Below, one piece after another: positions 14,901-25,322 of a stretch of DNA of 64,000 nucleotides. The DNA comes from Schizochytrium sp. TIO01 (taxonomy: Eukaryota; Sar; Bigyra; Thraustochytrida; Thraustochytriidae). The stretch spans positions 1,200,501-1,264,500 of the forward strand of contig SMSO01000032.1 in assembly GCA_004764695.1 (NCBI GenBank). The letters run 5' to 3'. How positions within the stretch are numbered: the first letter of the stretch is position 1; the number at the start of each line of letters is the position of its first letter. Position numbers and translations under genes: made by a program. Under the pieces are notes generated by a model. The model saw only the letters and a list, made by a program, of their open reading frames with translations, did not search any database and was not told the origin of the DNA.

Positions 14901-16186
14901 CATAAGGTGTCAATCTGCACGTGTCCAGTGTCGACCGCTGTGATGCGAATGATTGTAAATAAGATGATGATGATTATGATTATGCTCTTCGCTGGAGCTG
15001 CTGACCTTATCGCGAGCAGCAGCGCCATAAAAGAAGATGGCCTCCATACCAAATATACTCAGCTAGCTATCTCGAACCGTGCCCAAACCTTGAAACAAAG
15101 TTGTTCACATCAACGATTCTTTCACAGAACAATTTCCCTAAGGTCTTGAATTTATCTTTGGCAATTCTCTTCAACGCTGTAGAAAGCCAATCCTCCCTCT
15201 TCAACTCGTCCGTTTGGCCATCCAAGAGTATTGTGGCGTGTCAGGTGACGGCCTCAGAGGCTTCCGATTCCGGTCCCCAGGTGCGCTAACCAAGGGTCCA
15301 TGGCGCAAGCAAATTGGAGGACGCTCGCAATGATGGGCTCGCAATCGTGGAATCCTGTCGCTTCATCTTTTGTGCTTGGTCGCCCAGGATCTCATTTCAT
15401 TGCATCGTAAAATAATAGATTATTTCGTTAAAACCTTTTCTTCAAAGTAAAAATAGATCTGTATCCCATGTAAAACAAACCTGATAATGGATAGTTAGTT
15501 GGTGCGTAGCGTGTTGTTACCTGTTAATGATTTAAAATAAAAAATAAAAAAATCAATTAACGCGCACATCTTGGACTAGTTTTCTTTTCACCTGTTTTCT
15601 TTTTTAAATTTTCTTTTAAGCTGCCGGCACGCTTCTTTCTAATACGTGAACTGTGGGGGCAGCAGTGATGCGTCGCGTATGAAAGGAAAGACAAAGGAAA
15701 TACAAAGGAAAGAAAGGAAATCAAAAGAAACATTCATTCACCTTCTTGGGTAGGTAAGCAGAGAAAAGAAAGCCTCCGCAACGCAAACAACTGAGTGAGC
15801 CCATTAGAAAAGCTGGCGCTGTTTAATGGCTGCTTTCGCACAGAAAGTCGATGATGCGTAAGCTTGGCATCACTATCACTCTCACAGCAACTGCAGTCTT
15901 GGCCTGAACCACACAGACATCTTCAGTGGTAGGAGCATCACCGCCGTTGACGCGTGCACGGCTCCAGAGCTGAGTTAAAAAGCAGCACGCGAGAAAGATT
16001 TTTATGGAAAACCATGAAAAACACCCTTAAAATGCTGGAATTCTTCTTTTTCTTTTTTTTCTTTTTTGGTTTGTAATTTCCCAAGACGGCCAAACACAAA
16101 CAGCAGTGAAGCCTTCGCAAAGTACCGCAATACGCAGCACATTATCTGTTCACGCACGCATGTTCACCTACACAAATGTAAATATC

Positions 16187-16236
16187 TTCATTCATTCATT
16201 CATTCATTCATTCATTCATTGATTCATTGATTCATT
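16187..16236. repeat. (TTCA)n tetranucleotide array
   Basis: Pure TTCA copies to about 16220, then degenerate copies with TTGA variants. Non-coding. Confidence 0.9.
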
Positions 16237-17585
16237 TGTTCAATCACTGCGCTCCTTTGCAGAGTTTGATTGATCAATCGACCCATCTAAATCTGGCAAT
16301 AAATTTAATTATCTATTTAATTAAAATCAGTCGCCTCGCTTCAAGTTGCTGTTTTCTGCTCTGCTGCGCTTCGCTCTCGCCTTTGCGCGGGGTCCCTGCG
16401 TCTGCAGAGGCCGCCGAAGGGCCCTCTCGGGGCCTTGGTACAGGCCGGCCACCGCCACGCCCGCCCAGGAGGCGGCTTCGGCGGGGGTGGCGGCCTCGAC
16501 GAGTGGTGGAGAGAGCTCGAGCGGAGGAAAGAAATCGCCAGGGCGGCATTGAGAAAGCGCATTACATTCTCCAGAGCCGCATTTCTTGCCGCACTCTCCC
16601 CCTCTACACCCCTGTCGCGCCAAGCCTCTCACAAAGGCCCGGGTGGAGAGGGGCAGAGTGCCCCCCCTGGTGGAGTCTTCCCCTCTAAGACAGAGCGTGT
16701 TCTTCCCGTTCCGTTCCGCATCGTGTCGTTTCGTTTCGTTTCGTTCCGCGGCAAGGGAGAACGGAGAAGGCAGAGATGAAGAAGCGCAAACCGGCTGAAA
16801 AGTCTGATGCATTGCAGCTGAAGATGGTGATGAAGATGGTGACGATGGACTGTGTTTACGTGTGTACGCGTGGCTGTGCGATTTATGGGTGGAGGATGCC
16901 CTCTCTGCGGAGAAGAGGCAGGCTTGAAGAGCGTAAGTGAGCAGTATCTTCAGCCTCAGACCATACTTGCCAATTGCTTTAGGCTGGGAGGTCTGGCTTG
17001 ACTCTAATACCGACGATCTCCCAAAAGAGAACGCCTCGAGGTTTTCTATTTGTGCCGAACCGCCCTCATCTCCCCTTACCTTCTGTGCCTATCTGCCAGT
17101 TTGTATCAAAAGTTGAATGCATAAGTCGTTCTGTTCTAATCTCCAGTTCCTCTCTCGCTGGCTGTGTTTTCTTCCCTTCTTTCAGCTATAACTGTTCTAT
17201 CGTCAAAGCGGTTTTATAAATTCACCTCGTTGCTAGTAGCAGCTAGGTACCTACTACCAGGCTACCCAAGTGTGATTGAATTCCACCTCTATCTTTATAA
17301 CATTATTTTAAAATAAAAACATTTATAAAATGAAAATGTTGAAAGAAAAAAAGAAAATGGGTCGCAAGGTAAGTTTTGAAAAATCAATATAGAAATATAT
17401 TGAACGAAGGATGGGTCTCAAACAACCCTTCGCTCTGTCTCTAAATGAATCTCTCGAGGCCGCCGAAGCCGTTCCCAGAGCACGGTCTCTCAGGCCTCAG
17501 AGGCGCTGAGGCCGATCGTCAGCTCTGTGGGAGCGTGGAAAGCACACGGCGAAAACGATCAGCCAACCAGCCAATCAACAACCTA

Positions 17586-17611
17586 GCGATCGATCGATCG
17601 ATTGATCGATC
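17586..17611. repeat. (CGAT)n array
   Basis: Six or so CGAT copies with one TGAT variant. The unit is self-complementary (ATCG/CGAT), so the tract is also palindromic. Confidence 0.8.
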
Positions 17612-17874
17612 CGCAATCAAACTGTGAATGAAATTGGCTTGGAAAGAAAGAAAAAACTTGAAAGGAAGTACCAGGCTAGTGGGTATTAGGTGCCTGCTAG
17701 GCATTTTGAAAAAGGAAAGAAGCGAGAAAAGAACGGGCGCGTCACATGCGAAAAGGGCGCCGAAGAGGGCGCTCGTCACCGCCTTGTTCCTTTCTCTGGT
17801 TCCTCCTTATTACTTACTACTGTCGGCGGAGACGTCAATAGATAGAATGACAGACATGAGAAAGAAAAAGAAAT

Positions 17875-17915
17875 AGAAGAAGAAGAAATAGAAGAAGAAG
17901 AAGAAGAAGAAGAAG
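17875..17915. repeat. GAA trinucleotide array
   Basis: GAA/GAAATA copies in non-coding DNA, part of a longer purine-rich strand. Confidence 0.8.
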
Positions 17916-18504
17916 TCGTCTCAATGGCCAATTGGATCAGCAAAGGAGGGCTCAACACAATCGTGGGTTATGTGCACCATAGCACGTCACGTTTTTAAGG
18001 CGGCACTGGGCCTTCGGAAACTGATTCTTCTCTGCTTCGTGTTCATTTGGTTGTTGAATGATGGCGATCAATCAATAAGATAAGTCGTCCTTCGAAAAGA
18101 ACTTCGGAATGAAATGAGAAATTGAAAAGAAAATGAATGTGCTGATGTTCGTTCTTATTGGGTGGTTTCGTTCAAGTTTTTCAAATTCTTTCTTTCTCTT
18201 TTTAGAGGGAGAGATTTGGAGACGAGAAGATGGTGAATAGAGCCTCGAGCTTTGCAGAGAGCGCGAAAACGCGATAAAGGCTGAAGGTCACATTCGCAGC
18301 ACCGGCTTGAGGTCGAAGATGATCTTGGGCTTTTTGCCGATGGATCGAGATACGCCTAACATATGATCTTCATTCGGAGCTGCTAAGAACAGAGAGAAAG
18401 AGAGAGAAAAAGAGAGAAAGAAGCTGAGGGCGGCCAATCTGACTAATCGCTACCGGTTCTATCTAATTGCCTAGGTAGTACATAGTACTGGCACATTCTT
18501 GCAA

Positions 18505-18531
18505 ATAAACAAACAAACAAACAAACAAACA
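18505..18531. repeat. (AAAC)n array
   Basis: About six AAAC copies in non-coding DNA. A similar array lies at 39717–39746. Confidence 0.85.
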
Positions 18532-19326
18532 CATGAAAAAAGAGGCCGTCGAATTAATTTTTTCACATTATTTCACTTCGTTCTTTCTCTTTCTCAAGTA
18601 AGTAGTATGGATCCATGATTTATGATTACATCGAATGGTCGTTCCTATTTTGCACTAGTTTTATAAAATGAAATAAAGAGGGACGCATTGAATCCCTCTC
18701 CTCCAGCCGCAGTGTTTTTTTTTGTTTTTTGTTTTTTTTTTTTTTTTTTGCGAAGTATATTTGGTTGTTTTGAGTTATTATTTGTTGTGTGAGTGCTCTG
18801 TGCTCCTGTATTTGATATCGTGATAAAATATTATTATTACTTGGGAGATTTTTATTTAAAAAATAAAAAAATAAAAAAAGGAAAAAAAGGAAAAAAAGGA
18901 AAGAACTTGAAGCTTCATAAAAATAAAGTTGAAAAGAGTAAGAAAGAAAAGCAAAGTAACTAGATTTGATTAAAATAAAAGGAGGATTATGCTAAGGGAG
19001 GCTTAGGTTTCTCGTTAGCTGGTTAGGAACTCATTCCTCAGAAATGAAATTTGAATATTTCGAATTCGAAAGAAAACTTCTTCTCCTTCAGGCCTTGCTT
19101 GCAAACCCCCAACGCGGAGCACGAAGCCGCTCCTTCTGCACAGCGCTCGCCGCAGCAAGTCCTCCCTGCGCCAAGGCAGGGGATCCGGCAGGCAAGAAGG
19201 GCCACTGGAAGCCCTCGGAGCCTATAGCGTGCTCGCTTCTGCTGACTTGTTGACAACCGGTCAACTCACGAATTTGCAACAGAGTCCGCTTTCTCCTCGT
19301 TGTCCTCAGTACATAACCCTCTAAAA

Positions 19327-21264
19327 ATGCAGGCTTTGAAACGCTGGGCAAGACCCGCAGGCGCCGCTTTGGCGACCTGCGGTGCTGCTGCTGCAGTTGC
19401 CGCTGTAGCTTTCGAGGATGAAGATGCTAGCCCAGGCGAGCGTGTGGTTAAGTGCCAGGCTTTCCCGCATACGCGTAAGATGCGCGAATCCGATCCGAAC
19501 AAAACTCTGCCGATTGCCTGCCGCGATGGCACCATGGTCTTTCCTTGGGCAGCACCCTCCCGCGAGCAGCAGCTTCAGGAGCTTGAGACCGAGAAGTTTG
19601 ACGTCCTCGTGATCGGTGGAGGCTGCGTCGGAGCTGGTGTTGCTCTTGATGCTGCCACGCGTGGTCTTCGTGTAGCAGTTGTTGAGCGCGAGGATTTTAG
19701 CGCTGGTACTTCGAGCAGGTCTACAAAACTCATTCATGGAGGTGTGCGTTACCTTGAGAACGCCTTCAAACACCTCGACTGGGGCCAATACCTACTTGTC
19801 AAGGAGGCCCTGGAAGAGCGAAGCCATATGCTCAAAGCAGCACCCTTCATTGCCAAGCCGCTACCCATCATGGTGCCTGTTGAAGAGTGGTGGAAGGTTC
19901 CCTACTTTTTCATTGGTACAAAGGTCTATGACCTTATCGCTGGCAAGAACTCTGGTGTGCCTAGCTCAATGCTACTCTCCAAGGAGCAGGCACTTTACAG
20001 CTTTCCCATGCTTGACCCCGAAAAGATTGCTGGTGCCATCGTCTACTACGATGGACAGATGGACGATGCTCGCTACGGACTGCTCATCCTGCTCACCGCT
20101 ATTCAGGCAGGTGCCACTGCTCTCAACTACACCAACGCCGACAAGCTGCTCAAGGACGAGAATGGAAAGCTCGTAGGTGCACAAGTCCGCGACTTGCAGA
20201 CCGGAAAAGTGATCAACGTCAAGGCCACCTCCGTCATCAATGCTACTGGACCCTTCTCAGATGCCGTGCGCCATATGGCTAACGATCCTAACGGCGAGAA
20301 CAAGGGACCCACCGAAAGCTTCAAGGATATCATCGTACCCGCTGGTGGCATCCACGTGACTCTCTCAGACGACTTCAGTCCTTCTCACATGGGCCTCATC
20401 GTCCCCGAGACCTCTGATGGTCGCGTGCTCTTCTTCCTTCCGTGGAGCGGTGGCACTCTTGTTGGCACTACAGACTCTTCAACTCCGCTCACCATGCGCC
20501 CCAAACCAAGCGCTGAGGAAGTTGACTTTGTTCTCAAGGAGTGCGGAAAGTACCTTAAGCGCCAGGTGCACCCGGAAGATGTTCGTGCTGCATGGTCTGG
20601 CATTCGCCCGCTTGTACGCGACGTCAATGCCAAGGATACCAAGGCGATCTCCCGTGAGCACGTTGTTGAGGTCCATGAAAGTGGTCTCATTACTATCGGT
20701 GGTGGCAAGTGGACCACACAGCGCCGCATGGCCCAGGACACTGTTGACCGTATCGTCAAGGAGTTCCCTCGGGTTGCTGCTCGCGCTGGCCCCTGCGTCA
20801 CTCGCAACCTCAAGCTTGTTGGTGCTGACCGTGCTGGTATCATCTGCGACCAGAAATACGACATTGTCACCGTCACCCTCCGTGAAGATTACGGATTTGA
20901 CCGCGATATTGCTGAGCACCTCGTTACCTCTTACGGTACCCGCGCTCTCCAGATCGCTGAGATTATCAAGCATGGATACCCTACTCGTGGCAAGGGCCTT
21001 CATCCGAAGCGTCTGGTCGCCAAGCACCCGGTCCTCGAGGCCGAGGTTGCCTTCGCTGTCAAGCACGAGTACGCGCTCTCTGCCACCGACGTTCTTGCCC
21101 GCAGGACTCGCCTTGCCTTCGTCGACCACGACGCAGCTGTCGAGGCTCTCCCCACGGTGATCAACCTCATGGGTACCATGCTTGGCTGGTCTCGCGCCAA
21201 GCGTGCTGAGGAGCACAAGTCTGCCATGGAGTTCCTTGAGACCATGCAAATGCCCAAGGAGTAA
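19327..21264 (+). CDS. GUT2: FAD-dependent glycerol-3-phosphate dehydrogenase, mitochondrial type
   Basis: A 645-residue intronless protein. The frame is open 27 bases further upstream, but only from a TTG; the first ATG, in an A-rich context, is chosen. Residues 1–28 are basic then Ala-rich and hydrophobic, as in a mitochondrial presequence with an inner-membrane anchor. The FAD-binding site DVLVIGGGCVGAG lies at about 92–104, followed by the family signature TSSRSTKLIHGGVRYL at 128–143. The C-terminal DAO_C domain runs from about 500 to the end. By family it oxidises glycerol-3-phosphate to dihydroxyacetone phosphate and passes electrons to ubiquinone, linking glycerolipid and glycolytic pools to respiration. 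The calcium-binding EF-hands of the animal enzyme are absent, as in yeast. Codon use is C-ending and biased, which suggests high expression. Confidence 0.96.
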   Translation: MQALKRWARPAGAALATCGAAAAVAAVAFEDEDASPGERVVKCQAFPHTRKMRESDPNKTLPIACRDGTMVFPWAAPSREQQLQELETEKFDVLVIGGGCVGAGVALDAATRGLRVAVVEREDFSAGTSSRSTKLIHGGVRYLENAFKHLDWGQYLLVKEALEERSHMLKAAPFIAKPLPIMVPVEEWWKVPYFFIGTKVYDLIAGKNSGVPSSMLLSKEQALYSFPMLDPEKIAGAIVYYDGQMDDARYGLLILLTAIQAGATALNYTNADKLLKDENGKLVGAQVRDLQTGKVINVKATSVINATGPFSDAVRHMANDPNGENKGPTESFKDIIVPAGGIHVTLSDDFSPSHMGLIVPETSDGRVLFFLPWSGGTLVGTTDSSTPLTMRPKPSAEEVDFVLKECGKYLKRQVHPEDVRAAWSGIRPLVRDVNAKDTKAISREHVVEVHESGLITIGGGKWTTQRRMAQDTVDRIVKEFPRVAARAGPCVTRNLKLVGADRAGIICDQKYDIVTVTLREDYGFDRDIAEHLVTSYGTRALQIAEIIKHGYPTRGKGLHPKRLVAKHPVLEAEVAFAVKHEYALSATDVLARRTRLAFVDHDAAVEALPTVINLMGTMLGWSRAKRAEEHKSAMEFLETMQMPKE

Positions 21265-21970
21265 ATTCCCTCTGTAATCCACCATTCGGTTGATTAACTG
21301 ACTGGCTACCTTTCTCCTTGGCTTGCTCTTGGGCTCAACCCAACTGCCCAGGGTAAACGATGGCAGAACTGTAAGCAAGTGAGATCAAGGTCTCAAATTT
21401 GCCCTACCAAGGCATTGCCCTTCTGGCACTCTCAATCACACATTTGGAACAGAATAAGCTAGCTGATTTGAGGGGATCTCCCTCAGTGTTCATAATCTGC
21501 TATTCTTTTCTTCTTATAGAGATTCAAGATATGCTAGAAGAACTCCTAACTCTGGGTTCTTTCGTATCTCAAGGTATACTCTACCTCTTCATTTATCGCG
21601 CTTTTTTTGTTATTGTTCTTTATGGTCGTGGAAGACCTGCACCGTCTCTTTTTAAAGGCAAGCTCAACTACTGACCACCTCTTTATTTGTCTGACCAGTC
21701 CTGTGATGGCATATGCACTGTTTGATGATACAGGGTCCGGCAGTCGTGGCACGAATCCAAGCACAGAACCAATTCAAAGCCAAAAAAAAACAAAACAAAA
21801 AACACTTTTCTTATTTCTTTGCAAGGCACCACCATTCTTCATGTCATCTTTGACCAACAAAATACAAACGCTCATCACCACAACAAACACTCAATCATCA
21901 ACATGACAACAACAACAGCAACATCTTCTTTAGCTTAGACCCACCCCTCTAACTTATCGGAATTTTATAT
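21265..21970. other. Convergent 3' spacer
   Basis: Holds the 3' ends of the glycerol-3-phosphate dehydrogenase (+) and C2/phosphatase (−) genes. It is T-rich then CA-rich (for example about 21780–21920). Short open frames here have no protein-like features. Confidence 0.55.
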
Positions 21971-23779
21971 CTATGTGGTTTGTGCAAGTACATCACCGCT
22001 CTCATCGGGAGCGTTAGATAAACCTGAACCAAACAACATTTTGACATCCATGATTGTAACTGCTTCCAACGTGTGGCTCGGGGCAGTGATGTCTTCTTCC
22101 TCCTCGTTTGGACTCGCTAAACCATCCATACCATCAAAATTGGAAGTCTCTGATGGTATAGAAATTCCAGTTTCTAAAAAGGCTAACTCGTCCGGCAAAA
22201 GGCGAGCAAGCGATGAATATTTACGCATGTGAGGCCAGAAGTGTTCAAAGTCCAGATCTAGACCTACTATTCCACAATTCTCAATCTTAAATAAGCGCAA
22301 CTGCTCGAGCAAGGTCTGCTTGGCTTCGTACGCCGGATCTGTCGTATCCAGCTGGCAAGGTAGATATTGAAATAGCTGACGGAAAAAAAGGGAATGGCCA
22401 ACAACGATGATATTGGTTTCTGGGCGGTAATGAATCGTGTTGATAAAGTCTTCCATACGCGAGACAACGCTTGAACGAGATTCCTTGGTTGCAATCCACC
22501 ACTCTGACTCGGCGTCATATGGGTCTACACCAGAAACCCCAGCCTCCCATGCAGAGTGTACGTTTCCACATTCCTGCTGTAACAGCTGCTTTGCTCGCGT
22601 AAAACTCTCTTCTCCACAAACTACGCCCATAGAGTCCTTTCCCAGCAGGTTCTGTACCTCTCGTGCGCAAGTTAGTAGTTTTATTTTTGACTGCAATGCG
22701 CAAGGATGGTACTGCAATCCTAAAAGTGCAGTTTGTAACGAACGTGTAAGAGGGGAGCTGAAGATAGCGTCCGCTTCGAAGAAACCAGCTTCGAAACTCT
22801 TCGATGGAATATCTCCATCACTATCAATTTTCAGTTCTGATGAGTTTTGGTCTTGTGGAAACCCTATTTTATTCATTTGCGCTGGATTAAAAGTTTGATT
22901 TAATATATCATCATCCTCTTCACGACGACTTGATTCCATATTCGCTTCAAAACGCCAACGCTTGTTCATATTTACAGCTTGTTGTGCACCTTTCACATTC
23001 AAAGGATGGTCACGAAATGCAAGCATTCCTACAACGTTACGCCTTGCTTGGGCACGGTTCCACCTCGATTCGCCATGGCGAACTAGATATAAGCGTTTGC
23101 GGGTGGTTCGTGAGAATACTCGACGCGCACGAATAGTAACCTGTGGGAGTTCTTTCAGCGGCAATGAAAGCAACTCGCTTTCCATTCCAAATTGTTCTAC
23201 AGTGCATTGAGCAGTGCCAATGATTCGCGTGTTACGGCGAATGTTACGTTCGCCAATTACTTCAACTTGAATAATATCACTAGGTCTAGCAAATGGAACC
23301 ATTTGATGAAAGGCGTACCATGTGGGACGGCGAGTATTAAATCTTTTTGACGTATGTCCCTGACCCAACACAATAAAGCTCTCGTTACTCTTACGTATGA
23401 CTGAAACCCGCAAGTGAACCTCTGAAAGGGGCTGACCAACACCCTGTAAATCAATTAACTCTACAACTAGCTCTTTGTCTTTAGCTATTGCTGTTTTCCC
23501 TTGTTTCCGTGTATTCTGCCTAGCAGCTTGTTGAGGCGGAGCTCCTGGTGAGACTGGCCATGAACGTGGCCGTCTGCTCTTTTCTCCTCCTAAAGTACGC
23601 CCAATTGGCGCCTGGGATGTGGGTTGTGGACTATTCTTTTTTATGACAGCATACTCACGAGCTGCAAACAAAGCGCGAGAGGAATCTGTTGCCCCTGTAC
23701 CTATTTCCCCTGTTGGCGACAAACATTCCGTACCCCCACTGCCAGGTAATGTGAGACCTCGCGAGACTCCACCCCCCAT
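21971..23779 (-). CDS. C2-like plus histidine-phosphatase (phosphoglycerate-mutase fold) protein
   Basis: A 602-residue intronless protein. The start ATG gives MGGGVSRG, which fits an N-myristoylation site (Gly2, Ser6). Residues 1–100 are low-complexity. About 103–222 looks like a C2-type beta-sandwich (KELVVELIDLQGVGQPLS, then FIVLGQGHTSKRF and IIQVEVIGERN). The histidine phosphatase domain starts at about 228 with the YLVRHGESRWNR signature (catalytic His near 235). It continues through AIFSSPLTRSLQTA and ends near IIVVGHSLFFRQLF, the second catalytic His. By family the catalytic part removes phosphate from a small molecule or protein; the substrate cannot be told. Myristate plus C2 suggests membrane attachment, which is an inference. 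A polyphosphate or sugar-phosphate substrate is equally possible. Confidence 0.85.
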   Translation of the reverse strand: MGGGVSRGLTLPGSGGTECLSPTGEIGTGATDSSRALFAAREYAVIKKNSPQPTSQAPIGRTLGGEKSRRPRSWPVSPGAPPQQAARQNTRKQGKTAIAKDKELVVELIDLQGVGQPLSEVHLRVSVIRKSNESFIVLGQGHTSKRFNTRRPTWYAFHQMVPFARPSDIIQVEVIGERNIRRNTRIIGTAQCTVEQFGMESELLSLPLKELPQVTIRARRVFSRTTRKRLYLVRHGESRWNRAQARRNVVGMLAFRDHPLNVKGAQQAVNMNKRWRFEANMESSRREEDDDILNQTFNPAQMNKIGFPQDQNSSELKIDSDGDIPSKSFEAGFFEADAIFSSPLTRSLQTALLGLQYHPCALQSKIKLLTCAREVQNLLGKDSMGVVCGEESFTRAKQLLQQECGNVHSAWEAGVSGVDPYDAESEWWIATKESRSSVVSRMEDFINTIHYRPETNIIVVGHSLFFRQLFQYLPCQLDTTDPAYEAKQTLLEQLRLFKIENCGIVGLDLDFEHFWPHMRKYSSLARLLPDELAFLETGISIPSETSNFDGMDGLASPNEEEEDITAPSHTLEAVTIMDVKMLFGSGLSNAPDESGDVLAQTT

Positions 23780-24722
23780 CGGCCTATGACCTGTCTAAAG
23801 ATGGCCGTCGAAGAATTCCTCAACTGGATTGGACTGGCCTTGTCCAGCCTAACTCTCGTGACACTGCCTCTCCAATTTTCAGGTTGATATTGTTAAACTA
23901 TTGTATCTCATAAAACCGAGAACAAGCAAGTCCGACGTTTGGATGACTTAATGTTCTATTGCTACACAGCAGTTGTCTTCGATCAAGGTAGCATGCCTGA
24001 GCTAGGAGCACCGACTGATGAGATACTGCTCAACGCCGCGACTTTTGTTTTCGCCTGCTGCTTTTCCGACCGAGAATCAAAGTGAAACAAAATAGGTACT
24101 CTATCGCCTTCCGAGGTTCGGAGGCCAAACTTGCGCTGGTTGAGAGCTCTATTAAATCATAAACACTTGTGCTCGCCTTTTTCATATGAGTCGATTTTCT
24201 GCTGTCTCCTTTGTAAAGTGGTAATTGTGATGAGAACACCCTAAGTTCTCCACCTTATTCTTACACACGGAGGTTGATCAACTCTTTTCACACCTTGCCT
24301 ATAGACATCCTTAGTATACTTGTTCTCTGCATTATATTTGAAACAAATAGAAACTATTATTATATTTGACCCAGTAACAATCCAAACGGTTGGGTTAATA
24401 TCTAACAATCTACTCGTCATCACACGCACCTAGCAGCATCATCGTCATCCTTCCATACCGTAACTTGGAAGCACAGACTTGGTCTGCTAGTACTCGAAAG
24501 ATATTTCACCCCCCCCTGATATTATTAGATAAAACAGTGCCACACCAACCTCCGAAACACACTCGAACCACTCAGCTTTAGCATGCCAAAATCTGCGCGC
24601 AGAGCTTGTCGTAACAGATGCCCTGGAGATCATAACGGATACTTCGCACACCTCTAAGGAATCAAAATATTATAAATAATTTTATTACTATTACCTAAAC
24701 TATTACATATTAGAATGTTTAT
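23780..24722. other. Spacer
   Basis: Promoter side of the C2/phosphatase gene, then AT-rich DNA and the 3' flank of the zinc-finger gene. Nothing coding is supported. Confidence 0.5.
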
Positions 24723-25322
24723 TTAATTATCATCATTCTGTTGCACTCTGCGCTCGACGTACTTGCAGTTCTGGGACTGTCTTGAATTGGGCTGTACGGC
24801 GCAAGTCCTACAAAATAGAAGATTTCGTTGATCTGGAGACCTTACCCTGACCGCTTCTTCGACAAGTAGAAATGGTTGACCCTGCCTATTAGGACATGTT
24901 GGGCTTGTGCAGCGGCAAAGGATAAGCTTCGCAACAGAAATTAAGACAGCAGAGGGAAGTTTGCTTTGAAGCTTCAACAATGCTTGAAGCGTGACCTGGC
25001 GTCTTGCTTCAAGGTCGCGGGCAATCCTGCGTTGTGGAAACTTTTGGTCGAGGAGTTCTCGCACACCAGTCCTTCTTGCATTAAGATCGGCTTCTTCGCT
25101 GGGCTCGCGGCCAAGTCGTCGGCGTTCCGCGACAAGCCATTTTGAGTACCGTGATTCCAGAGCCCCGTGGCAGTCTAAGCAGGTCTCTGTGCCCTTTGGC
25201 TGACCTAAACGCTCCGACTTCAGGAACGCATGTCGCGGAAGTTCGCGTTCGCAGAGGCGGCAAGATGCAAATACTTGCTTCTTGCTTGACCTTGGGCCCG
25301 GCTGCCGACGTCGCCGAGGCAT
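24723..25322 (-). CDS. Small cysteine-rich zinc-finger protein, unknown function
   Basis: A 199-residue basic protein of unknown function. Near residue 21 it has CRLC followed about 25 residues later by CLDC, around an ELPRHAFLK stretch. This resembles a treble-clef zinc finger of the Stc1 kind, in which two CxxC pairs flank such a segment; the similarity is by eye and weak. A second cysteine set near the C-terminus (CRC, TCPN, FCRTC) could bind another zinc. The middle is an Arg-rich helix. There is no signal peptide or membrane segment. Neighbours give no hint. It could be a nucleic-acid-binding or chromatin protein. The steady frame, clustered cysteines and single clear ATG argue that it is real. 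Confidence 0.6.
   Translation of the reverse strand: MPRRRRQPGPRSSKKQVFASCRLCERELPRHAFLKSERLGQPKGTETCLDCHGALESRYSKWLVAERRRLGREPSEEADLNARRTGVRELLDQKFPQRRIARDLEARRQVTLQALLKLQSKLPSAVLISVAKLILCRCTSPTCPNRQGQPFLLVEEAVRVRSPDQRNLLFCRTCAVQPNSRQSQNCKYVERRVQQNDDN

Noticed and set aside
16227-16812. 153–161 codon frames on both strands in a GC-rich block
   Set aside because: Both strands open, low-complexity Arg/Pro/Ala content, no family.
20417-21378. Open frames of 247 and 299 codons overlapping glycerol-3-phosphate dehydrogenase
   Set aside because: Shadows of a strongly codon-biased real gene.
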